A DNA stretch of 64,000 bases from Streptomyces collinus. GTDB taxonomy: Bacteria > Actinomycetota > Actinomycetes > Streptomycetales > Streptomycetaceae. The stretch spans positions 7,936,001 through 8,000,000 of the forward strand of contig NZ_CP133771.1 of assembly GCF_031348265.1 (NCBI RefSeq). The letters are read 5' to 3'. The notes beneath the pieces are model-generated. The model worked only from the letters and a program-made list of their open reading frames with translations. It made no database searches and was not told the origin of the DNA. Shown here in pieces: positions 8,123 through 16,282 of the stretch. Positions within the stretch are counted from its first letter, which is position 1. The number at the start of each line of letters is the position of its first letter. Made by a program: the position numbers and the translations under genes.

Positions 8123-9140
8123 CACCAAGGCCCCGCCGGTGAAGCCGGTGCTCGTGACCGGCACCGGACAGGCGCGGACCGTGCTCTTGCGCAGGGCCCG
8201 CGAACTGGCCCTCGTACCGGCCCTGCTGCTGCTCATGGTGCTCGGCACGATCGTCAACGACTCGTTCCTCACCGAGCGCAACCTGATCTCGATCCTCGGC
8301 GCTTCCGCCGCCCTCGCGATGGTCGTGCTCGCCGAGTCGCTCGTCCTCATCACCGGCAAGTTCGACCTGTCCCTGGAGTCGGTGGTCGGCATCGCGCCCG
8401 CCGTCGGGGCGCTGCTCGTGCTGCCCGCCGCCCAGTCCGGCTGGGGCACCGAGTTCCCCGCCGCCCTGGCCCTGCTCGCGGTCCTGGTCGCGGGCGCGGC
8501 CGTCGGCGCCTTCAACGGCGTCCTGGTCGTGAAGTTCAAGCTCAACGCGTTCATCGTGACGCTCGCGATGCTGATCGTGCTGCGCGGCCTGCTGGTCGGC
8601 GCGACCAAGGGCAAGACGCTGTTCGGCATGCCCGACAGCTTCTACGCGCTGGCCACCACCACCTTCCTCACCGTCCCGCTGTCGGTGTGGCTCGCCGCGA
8701 TCGCCTTCGCGGTCGCCGGGCTCGTCCTGAAGTACCACCGGGTCGGGCGCGCCCTGTACGCCATCGGCGGCAACGCGGACGCGGCCCGGGCGGCGGGCAT
8801 CCGCGTGGAGCGCGTCATGCTCGGCGTGTTCGTCGTCGCGGGCGTCCTCGCCGCGGTCGGCGGCATCATGCAGACCGGCTACGTCGGCGCGATCAGCGCC
8901 AACCAGGGCCAGAACATGATCTTCACGGTGTTCGCGGCCGCGGTGATCGGCGGCATCGCCCTCGACGGCGGCAAGGGCACTATGTTCGGCGCTCTCACCG
9001 GCGTACTCCTTCTGGGTGTCGTACAGAACCTGCTCACCCTCGCGCAGGTGCCGTCGTTCTGGATCCAGGCCATCTACGGCGGGATCATCCTGGTCGCCCT
9101 CATGATCGCCCGGGTCACCACCGGCCGCGCCCAGGACTGA
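8115..9140 (+). CDS. Sugar ABC transporter permease (RbsC-like)
   Basis: The 341-residue membrane protein belongs to the BPD_transp_2 family, with roughly 8-10 hydrophobic segments from ALVPALLLLMVLGTIV onward. Family landmarks include SLVLITGKFDLSLESVVGIA, NAFIVTLAMLIVLRGLL and the cytoplasmic loop ALYAIGGNADAARAAGI, the EAA-like contact with the ATPase. The start is the ATG after AAGGAG at 8103-8108, inside the end of the ATPase gene. It forms the channel of the importer made with the two preceding genes. The next gene begins 38 bases downstream. Confidence 0.9.
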   Translation: MADTKAPPVKPVLVTGTGQARTVLLRRARELALVPALLLLMVLGTIVNDSFLTERNLISILGASAALAMVVLAESLVLITGKFDLSLESVVGIAPAVGALLVLPAAQSGWGTEFPAALALLAVLVAGAAVGAFNGVLVVKFKLNAFIVTLAMLIVLRGLLVGATKGKTLFGMPDSFYALATTTFLTVPLSVWLAAIAFAVAGLVLKYHRVGRALYAIGGNADAARAAGIRVERVMLGVFVVAGVLAAVGGIMQTGYVGAISANQGQNMIFTVFAAAVIGGIALDGGKGTMFGALTGVLLLGVVQNLLTLAQVPSFWIQAIYGGIILVALMIARVTTGRAQD

Positions 9141-9178
9141 CCCGCCCGCCTTCCGCACCCCGACCCGAAAGGCACTCC

Positions 9179-10519
9179 GTGTCCCCGACGCCCGCCCGCA
9201 TCACCGCGGTCGACACCCACGACATCCGCTTCCCCACCTCACGCGAACTCGACGGCTCCGACGCGATGAACCCGGACCCCGACTACTCGGCGGCCTACGT
9301 CGTCCTGCGCACGGACGCGCCCGACGGGCACGAGGGGCACGGATTCGCCTTCACCATCGGGCGGGGCAACGAGGTGCAAGTCGCCGCGATCGAGGCACTG
9401 CGCGGACACCTGGTCGGCCGGGACCTCGACGAGCTGTGCGCCGATCCCTCCACCCTGAACCGCGACCTGATCGGCGACAGCCAGCTGCGCTGGCTCGGAC
9501 CCGAGAAGGGCGTGATGCACATGGCGATCGGAGCCGTCGTCAACGCCGTGTGGGACCTGGCCGCCAAGCGCGCCGGCCTGCCGCTGTGGCGACTGCTCGC
9601 CGAGGCCGAACCCGAATGGATCGTCCGCCAGGTCGACTTCCGCTACCTCACCGACGCCCTCACCCCCGAGGAGGCCCTGACCCTCCTGCGCCGGGGCCGC
9701 GAGGGCGCCGGGGAACGCACGGCCCGCCTGCTGGAGTCCGGCTACCCCGCCTACACCACCTCGCCCGGCTGGCTCGGCTACGACGACGAGAAGCTGACCC
9801 GGCTCGCGGCCGAGGCCGTCGCCGGCGGCTTCCGGCAGATCAAGCTCAAGGTCGGCGCCGACCTCGACGACGACATCCGCCGCTGCCGCGTGGCGCGTTC
9901 GGTCATCGGACCCGACGTACGCATGGCCGTAGACGCCAACCAGCGCTGGGACGTCGACGAGGCGATCCGCTGGACCAAGGCGCTCGCCGAGTTCGACCCG
10001 TACTGGATCGAGGAGCCCACCAGCCCCGACGACATCCTCGGCCACGCGGCGATCCGCCGGGCCGTCGCCCCCGTGAAGGTCGCCACCGGCGAACACGTGC
10101 AGAACCGCATCGTCTTCAAGCAACTCCTCCAGGCCGGCGCGCTCGACGTCGTCCAGATCGACGCGGCCCGCGTCGGCGGCGTCCCCGAGAACCTCGCGGT
10201 CCTGCTGCTCGCGGCCAAGTCCGGCGTGCCGGTCTGCCCGCACGCGGGCGGCGTCGGCCTGTGCGAACTCGTCCAGCACCTGTCGATGTTCGACTACGTG
10301 GCTCTCTCCGGCACCACCGAGGACCGCGTCATCGAGTACGTCGACCATCTGCACGACCACTTCCTCGACCCGGTGGTGATCCGCGAGGGTCGGTACACGG
10401 CACCCACCGCGCCCGGCTTCTCGGCGGCCATGCGGCCCGAGTCGCTGGCGCGGTACACCTACCCGGGCGGCGCGTTCTGGGCCGCCGACCTCGACGACAA
10501 GAGGGAGCAGGCCGAATGA
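9179..10519 (+). CDS. L-fuconate dehydratase-like enolase superfamily enzyme
   Basis: The 446-residue protein is an enolase-superfamily acid-sugar dehydratase of the mandelate-racemase group, removing water to give a 2-keto-3-deoxy acid. The N-terminal capping domain is followed by YTTSPGWLGY (near 190), a stretch I associate with L-fuconate dehydratase. The barrel shows the Lys motif QIKLKVGAD, metal ligands in MAVDANQRWD, WIEEPTSPDD and VATGEHVQNR, and the late His in VCPHAGGVGLCE. About 440 residues is right for this family. GTG is the start, with GAAAGG seven bases upstream. It overlaps the next gene by four bases. L-rhamnonate or D-arabinonate are alternative substrates, but the neighbours fit fuconate best. 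Confidence 0.85.
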   Translation: MSPTPARITAVDTHDIRFPTSRELDGSDAMNPDPDYSAAYVVLRTDAPDGHEGHGFAFTIGRGNEVQVAAIEALRGHLVGRDLDELCADPSTLNRDLIGDSQLRWLGPEKGVMHMAIGAVVNAVWDLAAKRAGLPLWRLLAEAEPEWIVRQVDFRYLTDALTPEEALTLLRRGREGAGERTARLLESGYPAYTTSPGWLGYDDEKLTRLAAEAVAGGFRQIKLKVGADLDDDIRRCRVARSVIGPDVRMAVDANQRWDVDEAIRWTKALAEFDPYWIEEPTSPDDILGHAAIRRAVAPVKVATGEHVQNRIVFKQLLQAGALDVVQIDAARVGGVPENLAVLLLAAKSGVPVCPHAGGVGLCELVQHLSMFDYVALSGTTEDRVIEYVDHLHDHFLDPVVIREGRYTAPTAPGFSAAMRPESLARYTYPGGAFWAADLDDKREQAE

Positions 10520-11271
10520 GCGACTTCGAGGGCTTGAGGGCCCTGGTGACGGGCGGCGCCTCCGGCATCGGCCGGGCCACCGCCGAGCTCCTCGCCGAGC
10601 GCGGCGCCCAGGTCGCCGTCCTCGACCTGGACCCGTCGCCGGTCGGCAAGCCGCTGCTCGCCCACCGCGCGGACGTCACCGACGACGCTTCCGTGCGCGA
10701 GGCCGTCGCCGCCGCCGTCGCGGACCTCGGCGGGCTCGACGTGCTGGTCAACAACGCGGGCATCGGCGCCCAGGGCACCGTCGAGGACAACCCCGACGAC
10801 GAGTGGCACCGCGTCTACGACGTCAACGTGCTCGGCATGGTGCGCACCACCCGCGTCTGCCTGCCCCACCTGAGGGCCTCCGCACACGCCGCGATCGTCA
10901 ACACCTGCTCCATCGCCGCCACCGCCGGCCTGCCGCAGCGCGCCCTGTACAGCGCCACCAAGGGCGCGGTGTACTCCCTGACCCTCGCCATGGCGGCCGA
11001 CCACGTCCGCGAGGGCATCCGCGTCAACTGCGTCAACCCGGGCACGGTCGACACCCCGTGGGTCGGACGCCTCCTCGACGCCGCGCCCGACCCGGCCGCC
11101 GAACGGGCCGCCCTGGAGGCCCGCCAGCCCACCGGCCGACTGGTCTCGGCGGCCGAGGTCGCCGGCGCCATCGCCTACCTGGCGAGCCCCCTGTCCGGCG
11201 CCACCACCGGCACCGCCCTCGCCGTCGACGGCGGCATGCAGGGCCTGCGGCTGCGCCCGGTGGCCCGGTGA
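10516..11271 (+). CDS. SDR oxidoreductase, probable 2-keto-3-deoxy-L-fuconate dehydrogenase
   Basis: The 251-residue protein is a classical short-chain dehydrogenase. It has the NAD(P) motif TGGASGIG (12-19), the structural NNAG motif near 83, a catalytic Ser in VNTCSIAAT, and YSATK for the Tyr and Lys. An acidic residue after the second strand (VLDLDPS) favours NAD over NADP. It is translationally coupled to the dehydratase before it (ATGA) and to the aldo/keto reductase after it (GTGA). In the established non-phosphorylating fucose route the SDR oxidises 2-keto-3-deoxy-L-fuconate to the 2,4-diketo acid; the specific role here is inferred from operon content. Confidence 0.8.
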   Translation: MSDFEGLRALVTGGASGIGRATAELLAERGAQVAVLDLDPSPVGKPLLAHRADVTDDASVREAVAAAVADLGGLDVLVNNAGIGAQGTVEDNPDDEWHRVYDVNVLGMVRTTRVCLPHLRASAHAAIVNTCSIAATAGLPQRALYSATKGAVYSLTLAMAADHVREGIRVNCVNPGTVDTPWVGRLLDAAPDPAAERAALEARQPTGRLVSAAEVAGAIAYLASPLSGATTGTALAVDGGMQGLRLRPVAR

Positions 11272-12263
11272 ACCGGCTCGGCGGCAGCGGCGTCGAGGTC
11301 AGCGCCCTTTCCTTCGGCGCCGCCGCCATCGGCAACCTGTACACCGAGGTCGGCGAGGCCCAGGCGCACGAGGCCGTGGACGCCGCCTGGCAGCGGGGCA
11401 TCCGCTACTTCGACACCGCACCGCACTACGGCCTCGGTCTCTCCGAACGCCGCCTGGGCGCCGCCCTGCGCGACCACCCCCGCGACCGGTACACCCTCTC
11501 CACCAAGGTCGGGCGCCGCTTGGAGCCCTCGGACGGCGGCGGCGACGACCTGGCAGGAGGTTTCGCCGTGCCCGCGACCCACCGCCGCGTGTGGGACTTC
11601 AGCGCCGACGGCATCCGCCGCACCCTGGAGTCCAGCCTGGAACGGCTCGGTCTCGACCGGGTGGACGTCGTCTACCTCCACGACCCCGACGAGCACGCCG
11701 AACAGGCCTTCCGCGAAGGCTATCCGGCGCTGGAAAAGCTCCGCTCCGAGGGCGTGGTCGGCGCGATCGGCACCGGCATGAACCAGGCCGAGATGCTCAC
11801 CCGCTTCGTCCGCGACACCGACGTCGACGCGGTCCTCTGCGCCGGCCGTTACACCCTGCTCGACCAAAGCGCCCTCACCACCCTGCTGCCCGCGGCTCAC
11901 GAACGCGGCATCTCCGTCGTCATCGGCGGCGCCTTCAACTCCGGCCTGCTGGCGAACCCCAGACCCGGCGCCACGTACAACTACACCGCCGCGCCCTCCG
12001 AGCTGGTCGACAGGGCCCTGCGCCTGAAGTCCGTCGCCGACCGGCACGGCACCACGCTGCGCGCCGCCGCCCTGGCCTTCTGCGCCGCCCACCCGGCCGT
12101 CGCCAGCGTCCTCGTCGGCGCCCGCTCGGCCCACGAAGTGCGCGACTGCGCCCATCAGTTCGCCGCCCGGGTACCGGCCGGGTTCTGGCAGGACCTGCGT
12201 GCCGAAGGCCTGCTGCCGACCGAGGCACCCGTCCCCGCCGAGGCGCCGAAGGAGCCGTCATGA
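11268..12263 (+). CDS. Aldo/keto reductase, probable L-fucose (D-threo-aldose) 1-dehydrogenase
   Basis: The 331-residue protein is an aldo/keto reductase of the COG0667 type. The active-site Asp and Tyr lie in YFDTAPHYGLGLSERRLG (near 45-60), the Lys in TLSTKVGRRL and the His in VVYLHDPDEH. The C-terminal cofactor segment is AHPAVASVLVGARSAHEV. Relatives oxidise L-fucose and related aldoses at C1 to the lactone, which fits the lactonase two genes downstream. The GTG start overlaps the preceding stop (GTGA) and the end overlaps the mutarotase gene (ATGA). The product is an enzyme of cytosolic sugar catabolism. Confidence 0.82.
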   Translation: MNRLGGSGVEVSALSFGAAAIGNLYTEVGEAQAHEAVDAAWQRGIRYFDTAPHYGLGLSERRLGAALRDHPRDRYTLSTKVGRRLEPSDGGGDDLAGGFAVPATHRRVWDFSADGIRRTLESSLERLGLDRVDVVYLHDPDEHAEQAFREGYPALEKLRSEGVVGAIGTGMNQAEMLTRFVRDTDVDAVLCAGRYTLLDQSALTTLLPAAHERGISVVIGGAFNSGLLANPRPGATYNYTAAPSELVDRALRLKSVADRHGTTLRAAALAFCAAHPAVASVLVGARSAHEVRDCAHQFAARVPAGFWQDLRAEGLLPTEAPVPAEAPKEPS

Positions 12264-12577
12264 GGGTCGCCCTGCACACCAAGGTCCGCGCCGACCGTGT
12301 CGCGGAGTACGAGGCGGCCCACCGGGAGGTGCCGGAGGAACTCACCGACGCCATCCGCGCCGCGGGTGCCACCTCGTGGACGATCTGGCGCAGCGGCACG
12401 AACCTCTTCCACGTCCTGGAGTGCGAGGACTACGCCCGGCTCCTCGCCGAACTGGAGAAGCTGCCGGTCAACGTCGCCTGGCAGGCCCGCATGGCCGAAC
12501 TGCTGGACGTCGCGCACGACTACTCCGGCGAAGGCGCCGACGCGGGCCTGCCCGTCGTCTGGGAGCTGCCGTCATGA
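12260..12577 (+). CDS. L-rhamnose mutarotase family protein (probable L-fucose mutarotase)
   Basis: The 105-residue protein has the dimeric alpha/beta-barrel pattern of the RhaM family, which interconverts alpha and beta anomers of a 6-deoxyhexose. Recognisable segments are HTKVRADRVAEYEAAHREVP at the start, then SWTIWRSGTNLFHVLECEDY and a terminal PVVWEL. Rapid mutarotation supplies the anomer used by the neighbouring dehydrogenase. A GGAG lies nine bases before the ATG, which overlaps the previous stop; the gene's own stop overlaps the next start. L-fucose as substrate is inferred from context. Confidence 0.82.
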   Translation: MRVALHTKVRADRVAEYEAAHREVPEELTDAIRAAGATSWTIWRSGTNLFHVLECEDYARLLAELEKLPVNVAWQARMAELLDVAHDYSGEGADAGLPVVWELPS

Positions 12578-13407
12578 CCGTCGTCGACGCCCACCACCAC
12601 GTGTGGGACCTGTCCGTCCGGGACCAGGACTGGATCACCGGCCCCGAACTTGCCCCGCTCCGACGTGACTTCACTATGAGGGACCTCGAACCTGAGGCAG
12701 CGGCCGCCGGGGTGGGCGGCACGATCCTCGTCCAGACGGTCACCGTGCCCGAGGAGACCCCCGAATTCCTCGGCCTGGCCGGCGAACACGAGCTGATCGC
12801 GGGTGTCGTCGGCTGGACCGACCTCACCCGCCCCGACGTCGCCGACGAACTCGCCCGGCTGCGCGAACTCCCCGGCGGGCGGTACCTCAAGGGCATCCGC
12901 CACCAGGTCCAGGGCGAGTCCGACCCCGCGTGGCTGCTGCGCCCGGACGTCCGGCGCGGACTGGCCGCCGTCGCCGACGCCGGACTGGTCTACGACCTCG
13001 TCGTCCTGCCCCACCAGCTCCCGGCCTGCGTCCGGGCCGCCGCGGACCTGCCCGGTCTCACCTTCGTCCTCGACCACCTGGGCAAACCGCCCATCGCCTC
13101 CGGCGCATTCGAACCCTGGGCGTCCGGCCTGCGCGCCCTCGCCGCCCTGCCGAACACGGCCGCCAAGCTGTCCGGCCTGGTCACCGAGGCGGACCTCGCC
13201 TCCTGGACCGTCGAGGACCTGCGCCCCTACGCCGACGTGGCCCTGGAGGCCTTCGGGCCCGGCAGGCTGATGTACGGCTCGGACTGGCCGGTGTCCACGC
13301 TGGGAGCTGCCTATGGAGGCATCCTCGACGCCACACGCCGGCTGACCGACCCGCACGATCACCCGCAGATCTTCGAGGCCACCGCCACCCGCGTCTACGG
13401 TCTGTGA
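12574..13407 (+). CDS. Amidohydrolase, probable L-fucono-1,5-lactonase
   Basis: The 277-residue protein belongs to the COG3618 amidohydrolases, (beta/alpha)8 metal hydrolases that include sugar lactonases. The metal motif HHHVWDL is at residues 7-13, the second His region is LTFVLDHLGKPPI, and the late Asp is in MYGSDWPVSTLG. In this operon it would open the lactone made by the aldo/keto reductase to give L-fuconate for the dehydratase. The start overlaps the mutarotase stop (ATGA). Its last eight codons, ATRVYGL plus stop, are repeated downstream as DNA (13383-13502), which is unusual. Confidence 0.83.
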   Translation: MTVVDAHHHVWDLSVRDQDWITGPELAPLRRDFTMRDLEPEAAAAGVGGTILVQTVTVPEETPEFLGLAGEHELIAGVVGWTDLTRPDVADELARLRELPGGRYLKGIRHQVQGESDPAWLLRPDVRRGLAAVADAGLVYDLVVLPHQLPACVRAAADLPGLTFVLDHLGKPPIASGAFEPWASGLRALAALPNTAAKLSGLVTEADLASWTVEDLRPYADVALEAFGPGRLMYGSDWPVSTLGAAYGGILDATRRLTDPHDHPQIFEATATRVYGL

Positions 13408-13502
13408 GCCCCGCCACCCGCGTCTACGGTCTGTGAACCGGCCCCGCCACCCGCCTCTACGGTCTGTGAACCGGCCCCGCCACCCGCGTCTACGGTCTGT
13501 GA
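13383..13502 (+). repeat. Tandem repeat of the lactonase gene's 3' end (four copies)
   Basis: The terminal sequence CGCCACCCGCGTCTACGG plus TCTGTGA, which ends the lactonase gene, recurs three more times. The repeated TGA ends at 13407, 13436, 13469 and 13502, giving spacings of 29, 33 and 33 bases. Linkers are GCCC and then ACCGGCCC. Copy 3 has one change (CGCCTC for CGCGTC). The fourth copy overlaps the 3' end of the opposing membrane-protein gene, which stops at 13490. Confidence 0.9.
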
Positions 13503-14911
13503 ACCGGCCCTGCCAGCCGCGTCGGCGGCAGGAAGTCCCTCACGTACGTCCGCTCCCAGCACGCGCCCGTCTCCCGCAGCTCGCGCCACGACGTGTAGCG
13601 GTACCGGAACAGGCGGGCGCGCACGTACCGCGGGGGCTCGTCCTTCGGGAAGGGCGAGCGGCGCAGCAGCTTCAGGGTGGCCCGGTCGTTCTCCAGGAGC
13701 CGCTCCACCAGCGTTCCGAACCAGGGGTCGGCGTAGGCGGGGGAGAGGGCCGCGAACCACATCAGCCAGTCGAGCCGCAGGTGATAGGGCGCGAACTGGC
13801 GGGGCCAGCGCCGGGGATCGCCCGGCTTGCCCTTGAACTCGTACTCCAGCCAGCCCGAGTCCGCACGCGGCACGTCGTCCCTGGTGCCCTCCACCACCAC
13901 CTCGTACCGCACCCGGCTCACGCTGCCGAACGCCCCGTAGGTGTTGACCAGATGGAGCGGGTCGAAGGAGCGGTTCATGACCTGGCGACGGGACAGCATG
14001 TTGCGCACCGGCCGGTAGCCGAGGCCCACCAGCAGCGTGGCCACCGCGAGCACCACCACCACGAACCACAGGGGCGCTTCGCGCACCTCCGGCGGATCGG
14101 CCGGGAAGCGCACCGCCGACAGCGCCAGCACGATCGTGATCCAGTTCAGCCAGGAGAAGTTGCCCGACAGCACCAGCCACAGCTGCGTGAGGATCATCAG
14201 CGACGCGGCGGCCGTCGCGACGGGCTGCGGGGTGAACAGCAGGAACGGCACGACGAGCTGGGTGACGTGGTTCGCGGCCACCTCGACGCGGTGCAGGGGC
14301 CGGGGAAGATGGTGGAAGAACCAGCTCAGCGGACCCGGCATGGGCTGGGTCTCGTGATGGTGGTCCAGGCAGGTGAGCTCGCGCCAGCACGCGTCGCCGC
14401 GCATCTTGATCAGCCCCGCGCCGAACTCCACCCGGAACAGGATCCACCGCAGCAGGAACAGCACCACGACCGGCGGCGCCACCTCGTCGTTGCCGAGGAA
14501 CACGGCGAGGAAGCCGACCTCCAGCAGCAGTGACTCCCAGCCGAACGAGTACCAGGTCTGCCCGACGTTGACGATCGACAGGTACAGCACCCACGGCACC
14601 AGCCACAGCAGCATCCCGCCCCACAGCGGGAGCAGCGAGTCCAGCCCGGCCAGCAGCGCCGCCGCCACCCCGCAGCCCGCCCAGGCGCAGAGCGCGAAGA
14701 AGCGGTCCGAGTAGTGCCACTGGAACAGGCTCGGTGCCCGCCTGAACGGCACCCGCTCCACGAACCGCGGCACGGGCAGCATGCCGCGCTGCCCGATGAG
14801 CGGCCGGAACTGGAGGGCCGCCGTCAGGAACGCCACCAGATACACGGCGGCCAGCGCCCGCTGGAAGACCAGCCGGGTCAGCCAGTAGTCGGATGCGGTG
14901 AACCACTCCAC
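13490..14911 (-). CDS. Lipase maturation factor (LMF1)-like membrane protein
   Basis: The 473-residue protein has about seven hydrophobic segments in its first 320 residues and a soluble C-terminal region. Segments typical of the lipase-maturation-factor family are FGAGLIKMRGDACWRELTCL, YHHETQP-like DHHHETQPMPGPLSWFFHHL, and the late SGWLEYEFKGKPGDPRRWP and FAPYHLRLDWLMWFAAL. Eukaryotic LMF1 helps fold lipases in the ER; the bacterial role is unknown but a membrane folding function for secreted enzymes is plausible. The ATG start leads straight into a membrane segment. The 3' end lies in the repeat shared with the opposing lactonase gene. It is divergent from the DUF6777 lipoprotein. Confidence 0.8.
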   Translation of the reverse strand: MEWFTASDYWLTRLVFQRALAAVYLVAFLTAALQFRPLIGQRGMLPVPRFVERVPFRRAPSLFQWHYSDRFFALCAWAGCGVAAALLAGLDSLLPLWGGMLLWLVPWVLYLSIVNVGQTWYSFGWESLLLEVGFLAVFLGNDEVAPPVVVLFLLRWILFRVEFGAGLIKMRGDACWRELTCLDHHHETQPMPGPLSWFFHHLPRPLHRVEVAANHVTQLVVPFLLFTPQPVATAAASLMILTQLWLVLSGNFSWLNWITIVLALSAVRFPADPPEVREAPLWFVVVVLAVATLLVGLGYRPVRNMLSRRQVMNRSFDPLHLVNTYGAFGSVSRVRYEVVVEGTRDDVPRADSGWLEYEFKGKPGDPRRWPRQFAPYHLRLDWLMWFAALSPAYADPWFGTLVERLLENDRATLKLLRRSPFPKDEPPRYVRARLFRYRYTSWRELRETGACWERTYVRDFLPPTRLAGPVHRP

Positions 14912-15049
14912 GGCCGTGCGCTCCTCCTCTTCGTGCGGCGCACGTCGTCACGCTCCGTGCACCACCCCTCCGGTTGCGTGACCCGAGTGAGCGAAGCAAA
15001 CAATAGTGACGAACGGCTGGCAGCGGGCCGAGGCGAGCGGGAGGGCGAG

Positions 15050-16201
15050 GTGCGGACACCCACCGGGACCTCCGTCCTGGCCTGCGTGCTGTCGGCGGCG
15101 CTCCTCCTCTCGGGCTGCGACGGCACCACCGGTCGCGGCGGCACCCCCGGCCGCGGCGACGACGCGGGCACCGGCACCGGCACCGGGGGTGAACTCCTCC
15201 TCCAGCCTGCAGCCGATCCGGGACCCGCCCCCTTCACGGATTCAACGGCCCTCACGGCGGCTACCCCGTCCCCCGCCCCGCGAACGCCGGCCGGCACCGA
15301 CCGGGCCTCCACCGCCTCGGACGGGCCGCGCTCCCTCTCCGGCGCGACGCCCGGCCTGTACGGCGGCACCGAGCGGACCGGCAGCTGTGACATCGGCCGG
15401 CAGATCGGCCATCTGACCCGCGACCCCGCCCGGGGCCGTGCCTTCGCCGAGGCCGCGGGTATCTCCCCGGCCTCCGTCCCCGACCACGTGCGCGCCCTGA
15501 CGCCGGTCGTCCTGCGCGCCGACACCCGCGTCACGGGCCACGGCTTCCGGGCCGGACGGATCACCCGCCACCAGTCCGTCCTCCAGGCCGGCACCGCCGT
15601 CCTGGTCGACGACCGCGGCCTGCCGCGCCTGCGCTGCGCCTGCGGCAACCCGCTCCGCCCTCCGGTGGCGCCGCGCGGCACGCCGGTCACCACGGGCACG
15701 CCCTGGCCCGGCTACCGCCCCGGCGAGGTGATCGTCGTGACCCCCGCCCCGCGGGCCGTCACCGGCTTCACGATCATCGACACCGCTTCCCGGGCCTGGA
15801 TCGAGCGTCGCACCGGCCACGACGTACGCCACGACCGGGCTCTGCCCCCGCCCGCCTGGACGACCCACCCTCCGCAGCCGTCCCGGACCCCGGCCCCGGA
15901 CCCGGGCCCCGGCACGCACAGCGCATCCCCCTGGGACGCCCCGGCAGACGCGAGCCTCACGGACACTCCCGTGGACACCGGCAGCGCAGAGACGGACCTC
16001 GGTGCGCCCGTACCGTCAGCCGCGGAGACCGCCCCGCCTCCCGCCCGGCCGGCCGACCCGGAGGATCCCGGCGGCCCGGACGAGGTCGGACCCGACACCG
16101 TCCCGGACACCCCCGATCCGCCCGACGGCGCCGGGCTCGTTCCCGACGGCGGGGCCGCCGAACGCATCCCCGACAGCTCCACAAACGTCTTCACCGACTG
16201 A
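15050..16201 (+). CDS. DUF6777-type secreted lipoprotein
   Basis: The 383-residue protein starts with GTG after GGGAGG and has a lipoprotein signal ending SAALLLSGC (Cys near 22). A Gly/Thr/Pro-rich linker leads to a core at about 105-255 containing GSCDIGRQIGHLTRDPARG, TPVVLRADTRVTGHGF and LPRLRCACGNPLRPP, which I associate with the Streptomyces DUF6777 family. Three cysteines in the core could form a disulfide or metal site. The last 110 residues are Pro/Asp/Ala-rich and look disordered. Exposed at the cell surface; function unknown. It is divergent from the LMF-like gene and 81 bases before the SpoIIE phosphatase gene, which may be co-transcribed. Confidence 0.75.
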   Translation: MRTPTGTSVLACVLSAALLLSGCDGTTGRGGTPGRGDDAGTGTGTGGELLLQPAADPGPAPFTDSTALTAATPSPAPRTPAGTDRASTASDGPRSLSGATPGLYGGTERTGSCDIGRQIGHLTRDPARGRAFAEAAGISPASVPDHVRALTPVVLRADTRVTGHGFRAGRITRHQSVLQAGTAVLVDDRGLPRLRCACGNPLRPPVAPRGTPVTTGTPWPGYRPGEVIVVTPAPRAVTGFTIIDTASRAWIERRTGHDVRHDRALPPPAWTTHPPQPSRTPAPDPGPGTHSASPWDAPADASLTDTPVDTGSAETDLGAPVPSAAETAPPPARPADPEDPGGPDEVGPDTVPDTPDPPDGAGLVPDGGAAERIPDSSTNVFTD

Positions 16202-16282
16202 GGGCCGCTCCGGCGGAGCGGCTCGTAGACTCTGCACATCCATCCGGTCGAAGAATCGGACGAATCCTGGCAAGGTGGGCCC

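Noticed and set aside
13383..13502. CRISPR-like array
   Set aside because: Repeats are separated by only 4-8 bases of identical linker, with no spacers, and derive from an adjacent gene's end.
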